Shown here: in pieces, positions 16,001 to 23,383 of the stretch
How positions within the stretch are numbered: position 1 is the first letter of the stretch
Layout of the letters: every line of letters starts with the position of its first letter
Assembly (NCBI RefSeq): GCF_000740055.1
Contig: NZ_BBJM01000011.1
Coordinates: 1-48,451 of the forward strand
From: Secundilactobacillus oryzae JCM 18671
Lineage (GTDB): Bacteria > Bacillota > Bacilli > Lactobacillales > Lactobacillaceae
Direction: 5' to 3'
Length of the DNA: 48,451 nt
Notes under the pieces: generated by a model
Databases searched by the model: none
The model's input: the letters and a program-made list of their open reading frames with translations, nothing else
What the model was told of the DNA's origin: nothing
Position numbers and translations under genes: made by a program

Positions 16001-17818
16001 CTTTGTTCCAGCCGTGTTTCCAGCTGATTTAACATACTGAGCAAAATGCTTTCCACCAGTATTACCAGCTCTTCTACTTCCAGCATTTGCATAAGTACCA
16101 AAGGTAGTACCTGCTTTTTTACCAAAATTTGTAGCATTCCGACTTGTTCCAACTGTTCCAACGGACATAGTCTGTTTTTTTAAAGCAGAAGGGCTTTGAG
16201 AAAAACTACTTAGGATTCCTGTTTTTGAACCATTAGCCGCTTTAATCAACCCAATGCTAACTGCTACTTTTCTCAGTGCTAGGGCATATTGAGTAGCTTT
16301 GGAAACTAAAAAGAAACCGGCTAAAGTACCACCAATAATTTTCAAGGCTTCTTTATGCTTAGAAATATCGTCCAGATATTTTGCAACATCTTTTAGGTTG
16401 GTTTTAGTTCCCGGCAAATGTCCTGCCAAAAGAGATAAAGTATCAGCAAAAGTATTCCACGCACCGTTTGCAATGGTCCCGGTTATTTTACCTACGGAAC
16501 CAAAAATGGAACCAAACGTCGATCCATTTTTTATCATGAATTTAACGTATGATTCCATATTATCGATTGTAGGTTGGATGGCTTTTGCAAGTTTATCCTC
16601 GTCAACTTTACCAATCGCATCTGTAATGCCACTGACCGCACCAATACCGGCTTTACCCAGCTTGTTGTAGGTCTTTTGCAACTTGTTGGCTGCGGTTTCC
16701 CGTAGTCCATCCATTGCTTGGCCAACAGTTTTATATTGCGTCGCCATTTTAGCAAAGTTCTTGTTGGTGCCGACTTTACCGATCATATCTAAGAATTCCT
16801 TAGAGCTAATCTTGCCAGCCTGTACGTCACGAATTAAGCCACCGGTCGTGGTATGCATTGCTTTAGCAACTGCTGAAATACCAGCTGGTGCCTGTTCCAT
16901 CATGATTCTCAAGTCTTGCCATTGAACTTTTGGCTTGGCCGCCATTTGTACGGCTTGTTGACTTAAGGATTTCATTGCTTGCGCAGGATCATCAGCTGCA
17001 GCTGCTAATCCACCGAAGCCTTTAACCAGTCTCTCAGTATCCTTAACCCCGACAGCATCTAGCTGACTGTACGTTGAAGCCATATCCGAAGCAGAATAGA
17101 TAGTCTGTTGAGCAAACTTCTGTAAGTCGCCCTGAACTTTCTTAATTCGCTTATCAGAATATCCGTTCATTTTAAGATTGCCTTCGAACGTTTGCCAAGC
17201 TTTACTACTTTCGTCAAGTTCACTGATCATAGACCGGATGCCACCACTAATAGTATTTAGGCCCGAAAAACCTATCGCACCACCTACTACGCCAAGCATG
17301 ATGCTTTTAAACTTGTGCGTTTTCTTGGTTGCTGAGGCTACTGAATTTCCATAGCGCTCAACTTGCGTTCTAGACTTCCCTAAACCACCAGTCGAACCAC
17401 TGATAGACCTCTGTGCTCGCCCAAAAAGTTTAGTTTCCTGCGTTGCCTTACGATAGGCTTCTCGAGTTTGATTAATTGGCTTATCAGCACCCGAATTGCT
17501 TTGTACAACCTTTCGCCCTGCTTGTTCAGCTGCCTGCGCATATTCCTTAGCAGATTTAGCTGCCACTTGATTGGCTGAACTCATCCCCGCAATATTGCGT
17601 TGATACTTAGTGCTCATATCCTCAGCATGGTCGGCTACTCGATACAGTTGGTTAGATACCTTATCTAACTGTTTGACCATACTTTCAAGGGACTTATTAG
17701 CTGATGTCACGCTCTTGTTGATTTTATCGACTAGCAATTTAGCATTTCTGAGTTTGTTGAGATCAAGTTTTACGGGTAAAGCTATCGTATTGTGTAGCGT
17801 CCCACCACCAGTTGCCAT
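13061..17818 (-). CDS. Tape measure protein with M23 peptidase and phage lysozyme domains
   Basis: 1585 residues, the longest gene, which fixes tail length. The N-terminal 250 residues are coiled coil; residues about 190-440 hold the TMP core; Gly/Ser-rich hydrophobic stretches follow. Residues about 1120-1240 are an M23 peptidase (HDGVDYYGA and THVHVGATHH supply the metal ligands). Residues about 1310-1440 are a phage tail lysozyme (ILGNWSFESGLNPGAVNP). Two wall hydrolases suggest local peptidoglycan opening during injection. Start ATG at 17818 follows GGGAGG and overlaps the previous stop (TAATG). Confidence 0.92.
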   Translation of the reverse strand: MATGGGTLHNTIALPVKLDLNKLRNAKLLVDKINKSVTSANKSLESMVKQLDKVSNQLYRVADHAEDMSTKYQRNIAGMSSANQVAAKSAKEYAQAAEQAGRKVVQSNSGADKPINQTREAYRKATQETKLFGRAQRSISGSTGGLGKSRTQVERYGNSVASATKKTHKFKSIMLGVVGGAIGFSGLNTISGGIRSMISELDESSKAWQTFEGNLKMNGYSDKRIKKVQGDLQKFAQQTIYSASDMASTYSQLDAVGVKDTERLVKGFGGLAAAADDPAQAMKSLSQQAVQMAAKPKVQWQDLRIMMEQAPAGISAVAKAMHTTTGGLIRDVQAGKISSKEFLDMIGKVGTNKNFAKMATQYKTVGQAMDGLRETAANKLQKTYNKLGKAGIGAVSGITDAIGKVDEDKLAKAIQPTIDNMESYVKFMIKNGSTFGSIFGSVGKITGTIANGAWNTFADTLSLLAGHLPGTKTNLKDVAKYLDDISKHKEALKIIGGTLAGFFLVSKATQYALALRKVAVSIGLIKAANGSKTGILSSFSQSPSALKKQTMSVGTVGTSRNATNFGKKAGTTFGTYANAGSRRAGNTGGKHFAQYVKSAGNTAGTKGGSKFVRAVNGLSWAILGVEVGSHGVSAFKHGVNSKKGGKELWAGAGTAVGGSIGMLLGGSTGMMIGATIGEGIGKYLSGLKIFKDVSNKVNKSSSSYDKKHGKGSMQKMRTGYNELQGGDAKKLQKETKKLGGYKKQHFNPNQQYAGFATGGAIKRNQMALVGEQGSELAYNARTGRVRVLGINGPTMAKLFAGEHILNARDTHKVLRGGAGAGMVLPGYASGTTKLKKGSGAVASVNLDVSKSTKSLKKLSRGSKQQWTSISRDTDKSTKKLQKNTVNSFDKTQKDSLVQMKQMHKGMNAVTKDMVEDFYKIFSKLDNYAHKAMLNAIKQLNGGIRGINTVLNKFGGGGDVLPLIHYAQGSKGPISKHTMAVVNDATSGPRQETIVAPNGRAYMPQGDNAVVPLGPGYEVLNGTETAQLQAVGALPHYAKGTGGLHRLIENSNKNPKNAWKRDFTSNLKGNLASSLGRGLAQTSKMASNSVGLPWNAEVWSQLQNAMSGGGAGGPVTHSPGSGWGVTSGFGHRSNVGGGYSSHDGVDYYGAKTVHAMNTGKVTHAGGAPSGWGGPRGIGENIVVAGGGLSYIYQELNGKSNSGAKLLVDVGDTVKAGQAIAKLGPAGTHVHVGATHHKMFSIGGSSTAGWLDPREVTSKAIKTSKDSKKSKNPALTKLVKSELGKRLSWVSDKLGEDAIGSIGSLGLAGGVGSRARTLADALRKLYPAATTQGIAAILGNWSFESGLNPGAVNPGGGASGLGQWLGGRKTALINFAKKHNQNWKSAGTQLEFALKGDGANSSIFKRILSGKGSIASLASAFSTQWERGGYTAQHVAGARKVASAIAKHANGGWAKNGKLNVFGEVKGEPEVAINPKRNSADSLIAQVIGARAAANSQSPFRGILDSFKAAKSRKKLKQDIVGGHGRKTSGDSHGRSMPKIEIHNTFQIYGNPSDDQINETTSKLEESVEQAVNRIAQKIFNKFEFDS

Positions 17819-18048
17819 TACGACATACCTCCCAACATAGACTCATAAAGCGCATGACGATTCTTATCGCGTTCCATCATTGCGTAACGCAAAACCGATA
17901 ATTCTGGTGCTGTCATCTGTTGAATTTCTTGAGTAGATAACGTTGCAGAACCGTCCATAAATGCGCTCCATTTAAAATAGGCATCTGGAAATTCATCCAG
18001 ATACCTCTTTACTGCAAAATCACTAATCGGCGTTAAACTTTGAGTCAA
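17818..18048 (-). CDS. Second frame of the tail assembly chaperone (GT-like extension)
   Basis: A 76-codon frame overlapping the chaperone by 26 bases. Its first possible start is a TTG at 18048 inside a run of six T, and no Shine-Dalgarno precedes it. In lambda, Mu and most long-tailed phages the second chaperone frame is expressed only as a fusion after frameshifting; the same is expected here, giving a product of about 206 residues that binds the tape measure. Its end overlaps the tape-measure start (TAATG). Confidence 0.7.
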   Translation of the reverse strand: MTQSLTPISDFAVKRYLDEFPDAYFKWSAFMDGSATLSTQEIQQMTAPELSVLRYAMMERDKNRHALYESMLGGMS

Positions 18049-18436
18049 AAAACGTGGCCGCTTCGTTCATCAACCAGCGGAATGTTGCAATTTCGTGTTT
18101 GTCGAAAAAGTCCCAGTCAATCTTACCGGCTGGCTTATTATCGACAACTACCGCACTAAACAAGCCAAATAGTGCTTGGTGGAAACGAGATGACGTCGCT
18201 TGGATGGCATTACCATCGTCAGTCACTACCACTTGACTACGCGTATCATCGATTGATTCGGCAACACGCAAGTTAGGCATAGTAACGTTCACATTAATCG
18301 TTGTGCCGTCAGTTTCAGTAACAAGATATTGACGAGTCTTATCATCAATATCCTTCACTTCGGTACGTTCTTTCAGTGGAACTTTTGTAAAATCTTTCTT
18401 TTCAGTCTTTTCTTCAGTTACTTTTTCTTCAGCCAT
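18023..18436 (-). CDS. Tail assembly chaperone (XkdN-like, G protein)
   Basis: 137 residues: acidic/lysine N-terminus (MAEEKVTEEKTEKKDFTKVP) and a C-terminal half ending DWFF-like (IDWDFFDKHEIATFRWLMNE). Position between tube and tape measure identifies the chaperone that coats the tape measure during assembly. The final eight codons follow the T6 slip run at which ribosomes can pass into the next frame. Confidence 0.8.
   Translation of the reverse strand: MAEEKVTEEKTEKKDFTKVPLKERTEVKDIDDKTRQYLVTETDGTTINVNVTMPNLRVAESIDDTRSQVVVTDDGNAIQATSSRFHQALFGLFSAVVVDNKPAGKIDWDFFDKHEIATFRWLMNEAATFFDSKFNAD
18046..18052 (-). promoter_or_regulatory. Candidate programmed frameshift site in the tail chaperone
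   Basis: The reading ACG TTT TTT GAC contains six T (18047-18052) followed by G. The downstream frame (TTG ACT CAA) is reached by a +1 or a -2 slip; a -1 slip meets TGA at once. Both +1 and -2 keep full Phe-tRNA pairing on the U run. Phage Mu uses a -2 shift at the same gene, so this is plausible. Mechanism inferred. Confidence 0.55.
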
Positions 18437-18449
18437 TTTTATGGTCCTC

Positions 18450-18875
18450 CTATTGTTCGTTAGGGTCTACTGATGCACTGACACAGTGATATAGCAATGG
18501 AACAGTTGGCGCTTCCTTGTTACCGTTCAAATCAGGAATCTTAGCCAACGAAGCTGAGGTTGTACTGATGATTTCAACCGGCGTGTAGATAATAATTTCA
18601 TGCGATTGTTCTTTAAATTCCTTTTCTTTCAGGATTTTTGTCCAGATAGGATCCAATCGTGAAATGTTAATTGTTAAATCAGCTTGCCCATTGTGGTTAA
18701 TAACCGTAATACCATGCCCATATGCATCAGATGAAATAGTGATGTTATCTTCTGCGAACGATAACGTGAAAATATCACCTGATGTAAACAGCACTGGTTT
18801 GATACCGTCAATTTGGACAACCATGTCGGCAATGTCCCAACGGGCGTTTGTATAATCGTTAATTGATCCTGCCAT
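18450..18875 (-). CDS. Tail tube protein (XkdM-like, DUF2001)
   Basis: 141 residues, AGGAGG before ATG at 18875. The sequence follows the XkdM tube pattern (SSDAYGHGITVINHNGQADL then TINISRLDPIWTKIL), a beta-barrel that stacks as hexamers inside the sheath. It lies directly after the sheath gene, as in all PBSX-type phages. Confidence 0.88.
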   Translation of the reverse strand: MAGSINDYTNARWDIADMVVQIDGIKPVLFTSGDIFTLSFAEDNITISSDAYGHGITVINHNGQADLTINISRLDPIWTKILKEKEFKEQSHEIIIYTPVEIISTTSASLAKIPDLNGNKEAPTVPLLYHCVSASVDPNEQ

Positions 18876-18891
18876 ATTCTCTTCCTCCTAA

Positions 18892-19989
18892 TTAAGCTTG
18901 TTCTGGTAGCACAAGTGTTTGTGCAAAAGTGACATCGTCGATAGAAAATACCGGTTGGTACTTCCAGCCCATACCCGTCAACTTACCGCTAGCCTTCTTG
19001 TAATCTGGTACATCATCAGAATTAACAGTGACAATCGTGTAATTATCCCGAATCAATCCACGTTGTACGTATGAATCAAGCGTCAGCTTAATCTGACCTG
19101 AGAACATGTCGATTCCAGTTTGGTCATATGGAATACGTCCATTATTGATGAATAAGTTAACCGACTTAGCTGTAATGTCATTGGCAATGGCGTCTCTGAT
19201 TAACATAATGGCAAATTGATCTCCGGATTGAGATTTATTTCCACTAAACATAGGAACTCCATTACGATATTCGTAGGTAACCACGTTGTAAGGCGTGTAA
19301 TACTTAGCCAACGTCTCAGCATTAAATTCATATAAGTCTTGTGGTGTAAGCCCATCTAATTTGTGGATGAATTCAGGGTCACGACCTACAGAACTATTGG
19401 CATATTCTGCCAAGAATGTGGCTGCTAGTTGATAGTCCGCATCTGTTTCACCATATTTAACTAGAGAAAGAACCAAGGTTGCTTTGTTGCCCTTGATTGG
19501 TGTCAGATAGCTAAAGTCTGGATGACTATCAGCCGTTGGAATATCCAAAATTAATACCTTGTTGTCTTGAGCTTCAACGAAGTTAGAAACTGCAATAGCA
19601 ACATCTTGATTGCTTTTGTCTACTTTGATGACGAAATATTCAGCACCAGCTTCGTAGTACTTCTTAACTGCAGCAACTGCAGCATCAGCCGCACTAACAG
19701 TAGGTTGTTCTGCAGCACCCTCAGAAGCTGGAACAGCATCAGAAGCCGCATAAGTAATGATTTGAAATAATGGTGAGTTTTCATTTGAAAAATATTTTTC
19801 AGCGAAGTTATATTCATACGTGTCAACTTCGTGCACTGGTTCAACTTGTCCAACATTGCGATAAGTTTCTAAGCCTTCCTTTGCACCAGCCTCAATCAAT
19901 GCAACACCAGCCATCCCATTCGCTAGAATTGGACGGTCGTATGTTGTCACAATGTGGATTGGCGATAAATCGATAATCTTTTCAGACAT
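18892..19989 (-). CDS. Contractile tail sheath protein (XkdK-like)
   Basis: 365 residues, short for the family (PBSX XkdK is over 450). Sheath features: N-terminal GVALIEAGAKEGLETYRNV, the central QIITYAASDAVPASEGAAEQ and the C-terminal barrel (INNGRIPYDQTGIDMFSGQIK). It marks the phage as a myovirus. ATG at 19989 follows AGGAGG; it overlaps the end of the tail terminator gene by 8 bases. Confidence 0.9.
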   Translation of the reverse strand: MSEKIIDLSPIHIVTTYDRPILANGMAGVALIEAGAKEGLETYRNVGQVEPVHEVDTYEYNFAEKYFSNENSPLFQIITYAASDAVPASEGAAEQPTVSAADAAVAAVKKYYEAGAEYFVIKVDKSNQDVAIAVSNFVEAQDNKVLILDIPTADSHPDFSYLTPIKGNKATLVLSLVKYGETDADYQLAATFLAEYANSSVGRDPEFIHKLDGLTPQDLYEFNAETLAKYYTPYNVVTYEYRNGVPMFSGNKSQSGDQFAIMLIRDAIANDITAKSVNLFINNGRIPYDQTGIDMFSGQIKLTLDSYVQRGLIRDNYTIVTVNSDDVPDYKKASGKLTGMGWKYQPVFSIDDVTFAQTLVLPEQA

Positions 19990-20464
19990 TTGAGTGACCT
20001 CCTAAGTCAGTTGAATTAATTCGTGGAAAATCTGATACATAGCTACGCAATAGCCTGAGAGTTACCTCTACGGGCTGAACGTAGATACTAAAAAGGCTGG
20101 TAAAATCGTTGGCAGTAATGCTGTTTGGTACAGCGTCAACCACGATAATTCCAGCTTTTCTAAGTTGTTCGTGATACTTTGGATCCTTAAGTAATACCTC
20201 AATGTCATTTGCAATTTGCATCGACTCTTGAGGCTTTTCGGCATAGCAATTTAATGTGATTTGAAAACGGAAAATCTCCAATTCACGGGAATTATTCCAC
20301 GTTTCCGGAACACCTCCGTTAGGATAATCAAAAGTGATATAAGGATATTCCGGCAATTTTTCCCGATTAATCGGCACAACAGACAATCCCGTGATATTCG
20401 TAATAATCTGACGGAATGCCTCCACTTTTTCACCGTAATCAAAGGTTTTTGCGTTGTACGTCAA
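19982..20464 (-). CDS. Tail terminator / neck protein (XkdJ-like position)
   Basis: 160 residues with TTG at 20464 as start, 8 bases after AAGGAG; the frame is open to 20629 but upstream codons overlap the previous gene. The protein (EAFRQIITNITGLSVVPINR, LPEYPYITFDYPN) has the alpha-beta form of tail terminators (phage gpU-like, DUF6838). The ribosome site lies in a CTTCCTT-G-AAGGAAG palindrome that could reduce translation unless ribosomes arrive from the upstream gene. Confidence 0.72.
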   Translation of the reverse strand: MTYNAKTFDYGEKVEAFRQIITNITGLSVVPINREKLPEYPYITFDYPNGGVPETWNNSRELEIFRFQITLNCYAEKPQESMQIANDIEVLLKDPKYHEQLRKAGIIVVDAVPNSITANDFTSLFSIYVQPVEVTLRLLRSYVSDFPRINSTDLGGHSNV

Positions 20465-20834
20465 TATGATCACTCCTTCCTTGAAGGAAGTACAAATAGG
20501 CACCAACAATATCTTGACTGTCACCGTAACGTGTAACCGAAAACTGTTGACCTCTATACCGTACGACTGTCTTTTCGGGAACTTCCAAGTGAGAAAGCCA
20601 CTCCCATGAATATGAGCTTGCATCCCCACCAGGTAGTTTCACTAACGTACTAGCACTATTGCCGACTGAGATAATTGGTTCTCGGATAGATTGCCATTCC
20701 AGTGGTTCCTTACTCTGATCACCCCAATGGTCGTCAGCTGTGGTTGTGGGAATCGCATATTCAAAATCAACGCTCATTAATCGGAATATCTTGTTAATAT
20801 TGCGACTCATAAGCCGTTGGACCTTAGCAGGCAT
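20439..20834 (-). CDS. Head-closure / minor structural neck protein
   Basis: 131 residues, TAATG overlap with the gene before. It has no recognised motif beyond a compact beta region (VVRYRGQQFSVTRYGDSQDI), typical of small head-completion proteins. The order connector, HK97 gp10-like, this gene, tail terminator matches other Firmicute myoviruses. Confidence 0.65.
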   Translation of the reverse strand: MPAKVQRLMSRNINKIFRLMSVDFEYAIPTTTADDHWGDQSKEPLEWQSIREPIISVGNSASTLVKLPGGDASSYSWEWLSHLEVPEKTVVRYRGQQFSVTRYGDSQDIVGAYLYFLQGRSDHIDVQRKNL

Positions 20835-21445
20835 TAGATCACCACCCAGCTGATTGAACGTTGCATTGCACCAGTATCAATTAGCGGATTATTGAATCCT
20901 TTATTAGCTGCAGTAATAGGTGCGTTCTTAGGGCTGGCATTCGCCATAGCCCGTTTCATTTGAATGGAAACGTACTCGCCAACAGCATTGAGAATAGGTT
21001 TCCAAGAAGTTGATGTTCCATTCAGAACCTTGCTAACCTCTTCTGCTGCAATCTTCGCTACGTGGGGACGAATGCGTTTAACTGTGTTCGTCAACAGATG
21101 TCGAGCTGGGATTCTAACTTGTTCGGCCAACAGAAAATAAACGACCAATTTGCCATTTTCTTGTCGAGCAAGACTTGGCTTTCCGGCCTTTGTGGTATAG
21201 AAAAAAAGCCCGTCAATTTCACGAGCTTTTCGTTTACCAGCTACTGGCATTGGAATCGTCAAGTACTTACTGTGCGACGGTTGGATAGTAGCTCCCGTCT
21301 CACTAACACCTATTAGCATTTGCATGAAATCGATTGAACGATCACCTTCCTGCTTAAGCGCACCCACAAAGACCGTGTGATGCTGTAATTCAGAAAGAAT
21401 CTCGATTGCTCGTCCCAAGTGGTTAAAGTCATCGGCTTCACTCAT
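20834..21445 (-). CDS. HK97 gp10-like head-tail protein
   Basis: 203 residues from ATG 21445 (GGAAGGTG upstream; ATGA overlap with the connector gene). Longer than typical gp10 (about 120-150). The C-terminal part (ISIQMKRAMANASPKNAPITAA is broken here) ends NPLIDTGAMQRSISWVV, the gp10 signature LIDTGxLRxSI. It probably bridges capsid connector and tail. Confidence 0.78.
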   Translation of the reverse strand: MSEADDFNHLGRAIEILSELQHHTVFVGALKQEGDRSIDFMQMLIGVSETGATIQPSHSKYLTIPMPVAGKRKAREIDGLFFYTTKAGKPSLARQENGKLVVYFLLAEQVRIPARHLLTNTVKRIRPHVAKIAAEEVSKVLNGTSTSWKPILNAVGEYVSIQMKRAMANASPKNAPITAANKGFNNPLIDTGAMQRSISWVVI

Positions 21446-21792
21446 AAGAATTGCACCTTCCATCCATCATTCAAGCCAAGCGCGTTCAACATGTCATTGA
21501 ACTGGTCAAAGTACACGTCTGTGCCGTTAGTATCAGATAGGTTAACTTGAAACACATCAGCTTTAACTGATGTTGCTACTCCATCCGCTTGTTCTGACTG
21601 ATGTAGTAAGTGCGCTACAAATAACGTGACTAACGTCTCCATATCATCATCAGATACATTGTAACTGCGACACTTGATCTCAGCTTGTCGGATGAACAAA
21701 TCCAGCTTGTTATTTGCCGATTCGTCATCAAACAATTCAGGGTAGGTTTGTGTAAGCTTTTTCTGAACCGTTTCTTTAAGATTTTCTATCAT
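21442..21792 (-). CDS. Head-tail connector (gp6/DUF4054-like)
   Basis: 116 residues. The helical N-terminus (YPELFDDESANNKLDLFIRQ) followed by VTLFVAHLLHQSEQADGVA is the classic DUF4054/gp6 pattern of the ring that sits beneath the portal. ATG at 21792 is preceded by GGAGGG. Confidence 0.78.
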   Translation of the reverse strand: MIENLKETVQKKLTQTYPELFDDESANNKLDLFIRQAEIKCRSYNVSDDDMETLVTLFVAHLLHQSEQADGVATSVKADVFQVNLSDTNGTDVYFDQFNDMLNALGLNDGWKVQFL

Positions 21793-21806
21793 GATTATGC
21801 CCTCCT

Positions 21807-21989
21807 TTATTGAGGGACATTAATCTTGCGCCCCACCTTTAAATATGGTGCTGGGAAACGTGTATTGGCATCACGAAGACTACCAACCGAAACACCCAGC
21901 TTTTTTGAGACCAGATATTCGCTATCCCCTTCAACGACAACATAAGTCGTGGGATTAGCTTTTTTAGAAGCTTTTGCTTGTTTAGCCAA
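21807..21989 (-). CDS. 60-residue LysM-like small protein in the head module
   Basis: TTG at 21989 follows AGGAGG. The residues TYVVVEGDSEYLVSKKLGVS and the closing LKVGRKINVP have the length and order of a single LysM motif (Y-V-V-x-x-G-D-S...L..N...L..G..I.VP). A free LysM protein between capsid and connector genes is unusual; it may be virion-associated and bind peptidoglycan. No signal peptide. Confidence 0.65.
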   Translation of the reverse strand: MAKQAKASKKANPTTYVVVEGDSEYLVSKKLGVSVGSLRDANTRFPAPYLKVGRKINVPQ

Positions 21990-22038
21990 GTCAATTCCTC
22001 CTTTCTAAGGAAAATTATTCGGCATCACTAGTCTGCTC

Positions 22039-22341
22039 TTAATCCTCAACTACAGGTTCTTTTACTGTTACCTTGGTGGTAGCTGATTGGTCACCAGAAG
22101 TTGCGGTAATCGTAGCAGTTCCTGGAGCAACAAAGGCTACAGTACCGTTTGCAACCGTTGCAACCGTTGCATCGCTAGTAGTCCAGGTAACCGTCTTATC
22201 AGTAGCCTCTGCAGGTGTAACAGTTGCTTGTAATTCAACCGTCTTGCCTACATCACCAGTGGCTGTCGCTTGGCTTAAGGCAATTCCCGATACGGGTACC
22301 TTTACTTCTTTACCGCCATCATTTTCAGATGGCGTTATGCT
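22039..22341 (-). CDS. Ig-like (BIG_2) extension of the major capsid protein, read by -1 frameshift
   Basis: The frame has no start codon or ribosome site. It continues the capsid frame after a -1 slip at CCCAAAA and adds 100 codons: a short linker (SITPSENDGGKEVKVPV) and an Ig-like/BIG_2 domain (SGIALSQATATGDVGKTVEL, TVTWTTSDATVATVANGTVA, PGTATITATSGDQSATTKVT). The fusion would have 443 residues and place the domain on the capsid surface, where Ig-like domains of phages are thought to bind surface sugars. Expression is inferred from the signal described below. Confidence 0.85.
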   Translation of the reverse strand, partial: SITPSENDGGKEVKVPVSGIALSQATATGDVGKTVELQATVTPAEATDKTVTWTTSDATVATVANGTVAFVAPGTATITATSGDQSATTKVTVKEPVVED

Positions 22342-22347
22342 TTTGGG
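22314..22347 (-). promoter_or_regulatory. -1 programmed frameshift signal at the end of the major capsid gene
   Basis: In the capsid frame the last codons are GGC CCA AAA GCA TAA. The heptamer C CCA AAA (22347-22341) is a canonical X XXY YYZ site. Six bases later, CGCCATC (22334-22328) pairs with GATGGCG (22320-22314) in a perfect 7-bp hairpin with a 7-base loop. Slippery site, spacer and stimulator are thus all present. The same heptamer type is known at capsid genes of other lactobacillus phages. Confidence 0.88.
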
Positions 22348-23369
22348 CCTACACTCATAATCACAACGTTGCGAACCTTATCGAATGCTGGTAAGACTTT
22401 TTGTGAAATATGAACAAAAGTACCAACTGGATCAAACTGACGTGCAGTATAAAGCGTCATACCGTCTGTAGTCCGAGAAAGTTGAACACTTGATTCACCT
22501 TGAAGTCCTAAATCTTCGTTGGTATCCGTCCAAGCTAAACGTCCAACCGGTCCAGCTGGCAACAGAATTACTGTGTCATCAGGAATAAAGCGGTCAGAGC
22601 CAACACCCTTGTTATAGATAAGTGTGTCAATTCCAAGCGTATCTGTGATGAGTTGCTTAACAGCTGGTTGAGCAATCGCAATGTTGTTACTTGATTTGTC
22701 GATAGCTAAGGAGTTAATCACTTCTCCAGACTTAGCAATTTTCCGGAAAGTACGACCATTCATCAGAGCATGTGCGATAACCGTTCCGTTGTCATCGTTG
22801 ATTTTGTCAATTTGTTCTTGAATATCAGCCAATGGAGCCGAATCCATATTTCCCCACTCAGTGGAAACTTCAACTTTATGTTCCGCAGGCAAGCCAAAGT
22901 CGCGCTTGTAAAGTAAATTTCCGCTTGTTACGGAGATTTTTCCAGTCGTTAGAGCTTGCATTGACAATACTTCACGCGTAAAGGTTGCGTCAGTCAATAA
23001 AGTAGCTGGGTCTTGATATTGGGTATTAGTAATAGCCTCTACTTGCGCTTGACTGGCATTATTTGCCAAAGCGTTTTTAATATCGCTACGACGTTTTTCA
23101 TCCATGCCTTTGTAATTCTTGAATGGAATTAACCCAAATTTGTCGCTTTCAAAACCAATGTTGTTAAGCTTAACAGCTTTAACGTCATCAGTAGTTGCAG
23201 TCAGCATACGAGCTGGCTCGTTTTCCCCATAGATTAATTCAACCTCATCTGTACTGTTGTAGACAGTACTAAATAGGCTTTGATATAGATATGGTTGGCG
23301 CTCATTTGCACGTTGATTCCAGTATCCAATAATTGCATTTGGATTTTCAATATCCGCTAAAGTACGCAT
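22335..23369 (-). CDS. Major capsid protein (lambda gpE-like family)
   Basis: 344 residues, following the scaffold and decoration genes. Capsid protein E family features: an N-terminal arm (YWNQRANERQPYLYQSLFST), a central EKRRSDIKNALANNASQAQV helix and the C-terminal GESSVQLSRTTDGMTLYTAR region. Start ATG at 23369 follows GGAGGAAT. The stop codon lies 3 bases after a frameshift heptamer, so part of the product should carry an Ig-like tail. Confidence 0.9.
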   Translation of the reverse strand: MRTLADIENPNAIIGYWNQRANERQPYLYQSLFSTVYNSTDEVELIYGENEPARMLTATTDDVKAVKLNNIGFESDKFGLIPFKNYKGMDEKRRSDIKNALANNASQAQVEAITNTQYQDPATLLTDATFTREVLSMQALTTGKISVTSGNLLYKRDFGLPAEHKVEVSTEWGNMDSAPLADIQEQIDKINDDNGTVIAHALMNGRTFRKIAKSGEVINSLAIDKSSNNIAIAQPAVKQLITDTLGIDTLIYNKGVGSDRFIPDDTVILLPAGPVGRLAWTDTNEDLGLQGESSVQLSRTTDGMTLYTARQFDPVGTFVHISQKVLPAFDKVRNVVIMSVGPKA

Positions 23370-23383
23370 TTAATATTCCTCCT

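Noticed and set aside
13611-17840. Many plus- and minus-strand frames within the tape measure
   Set aside because: None has a ribosome site with a family pattern; all are opposite or out of frame with a strong gene.
20445-20480. Terminator at CTTCCTT-G-AAGGAAG
   Set aside because: No U run follows and the palindrome contains the ribosome site of the next gene.
22073-22360. Plus-strand frame of 95 codons
   Set aside because: Shadow of the Ig-like extension read on the minus strand; Val/Thr-rich because of the reverse complement, with no ribosome site.
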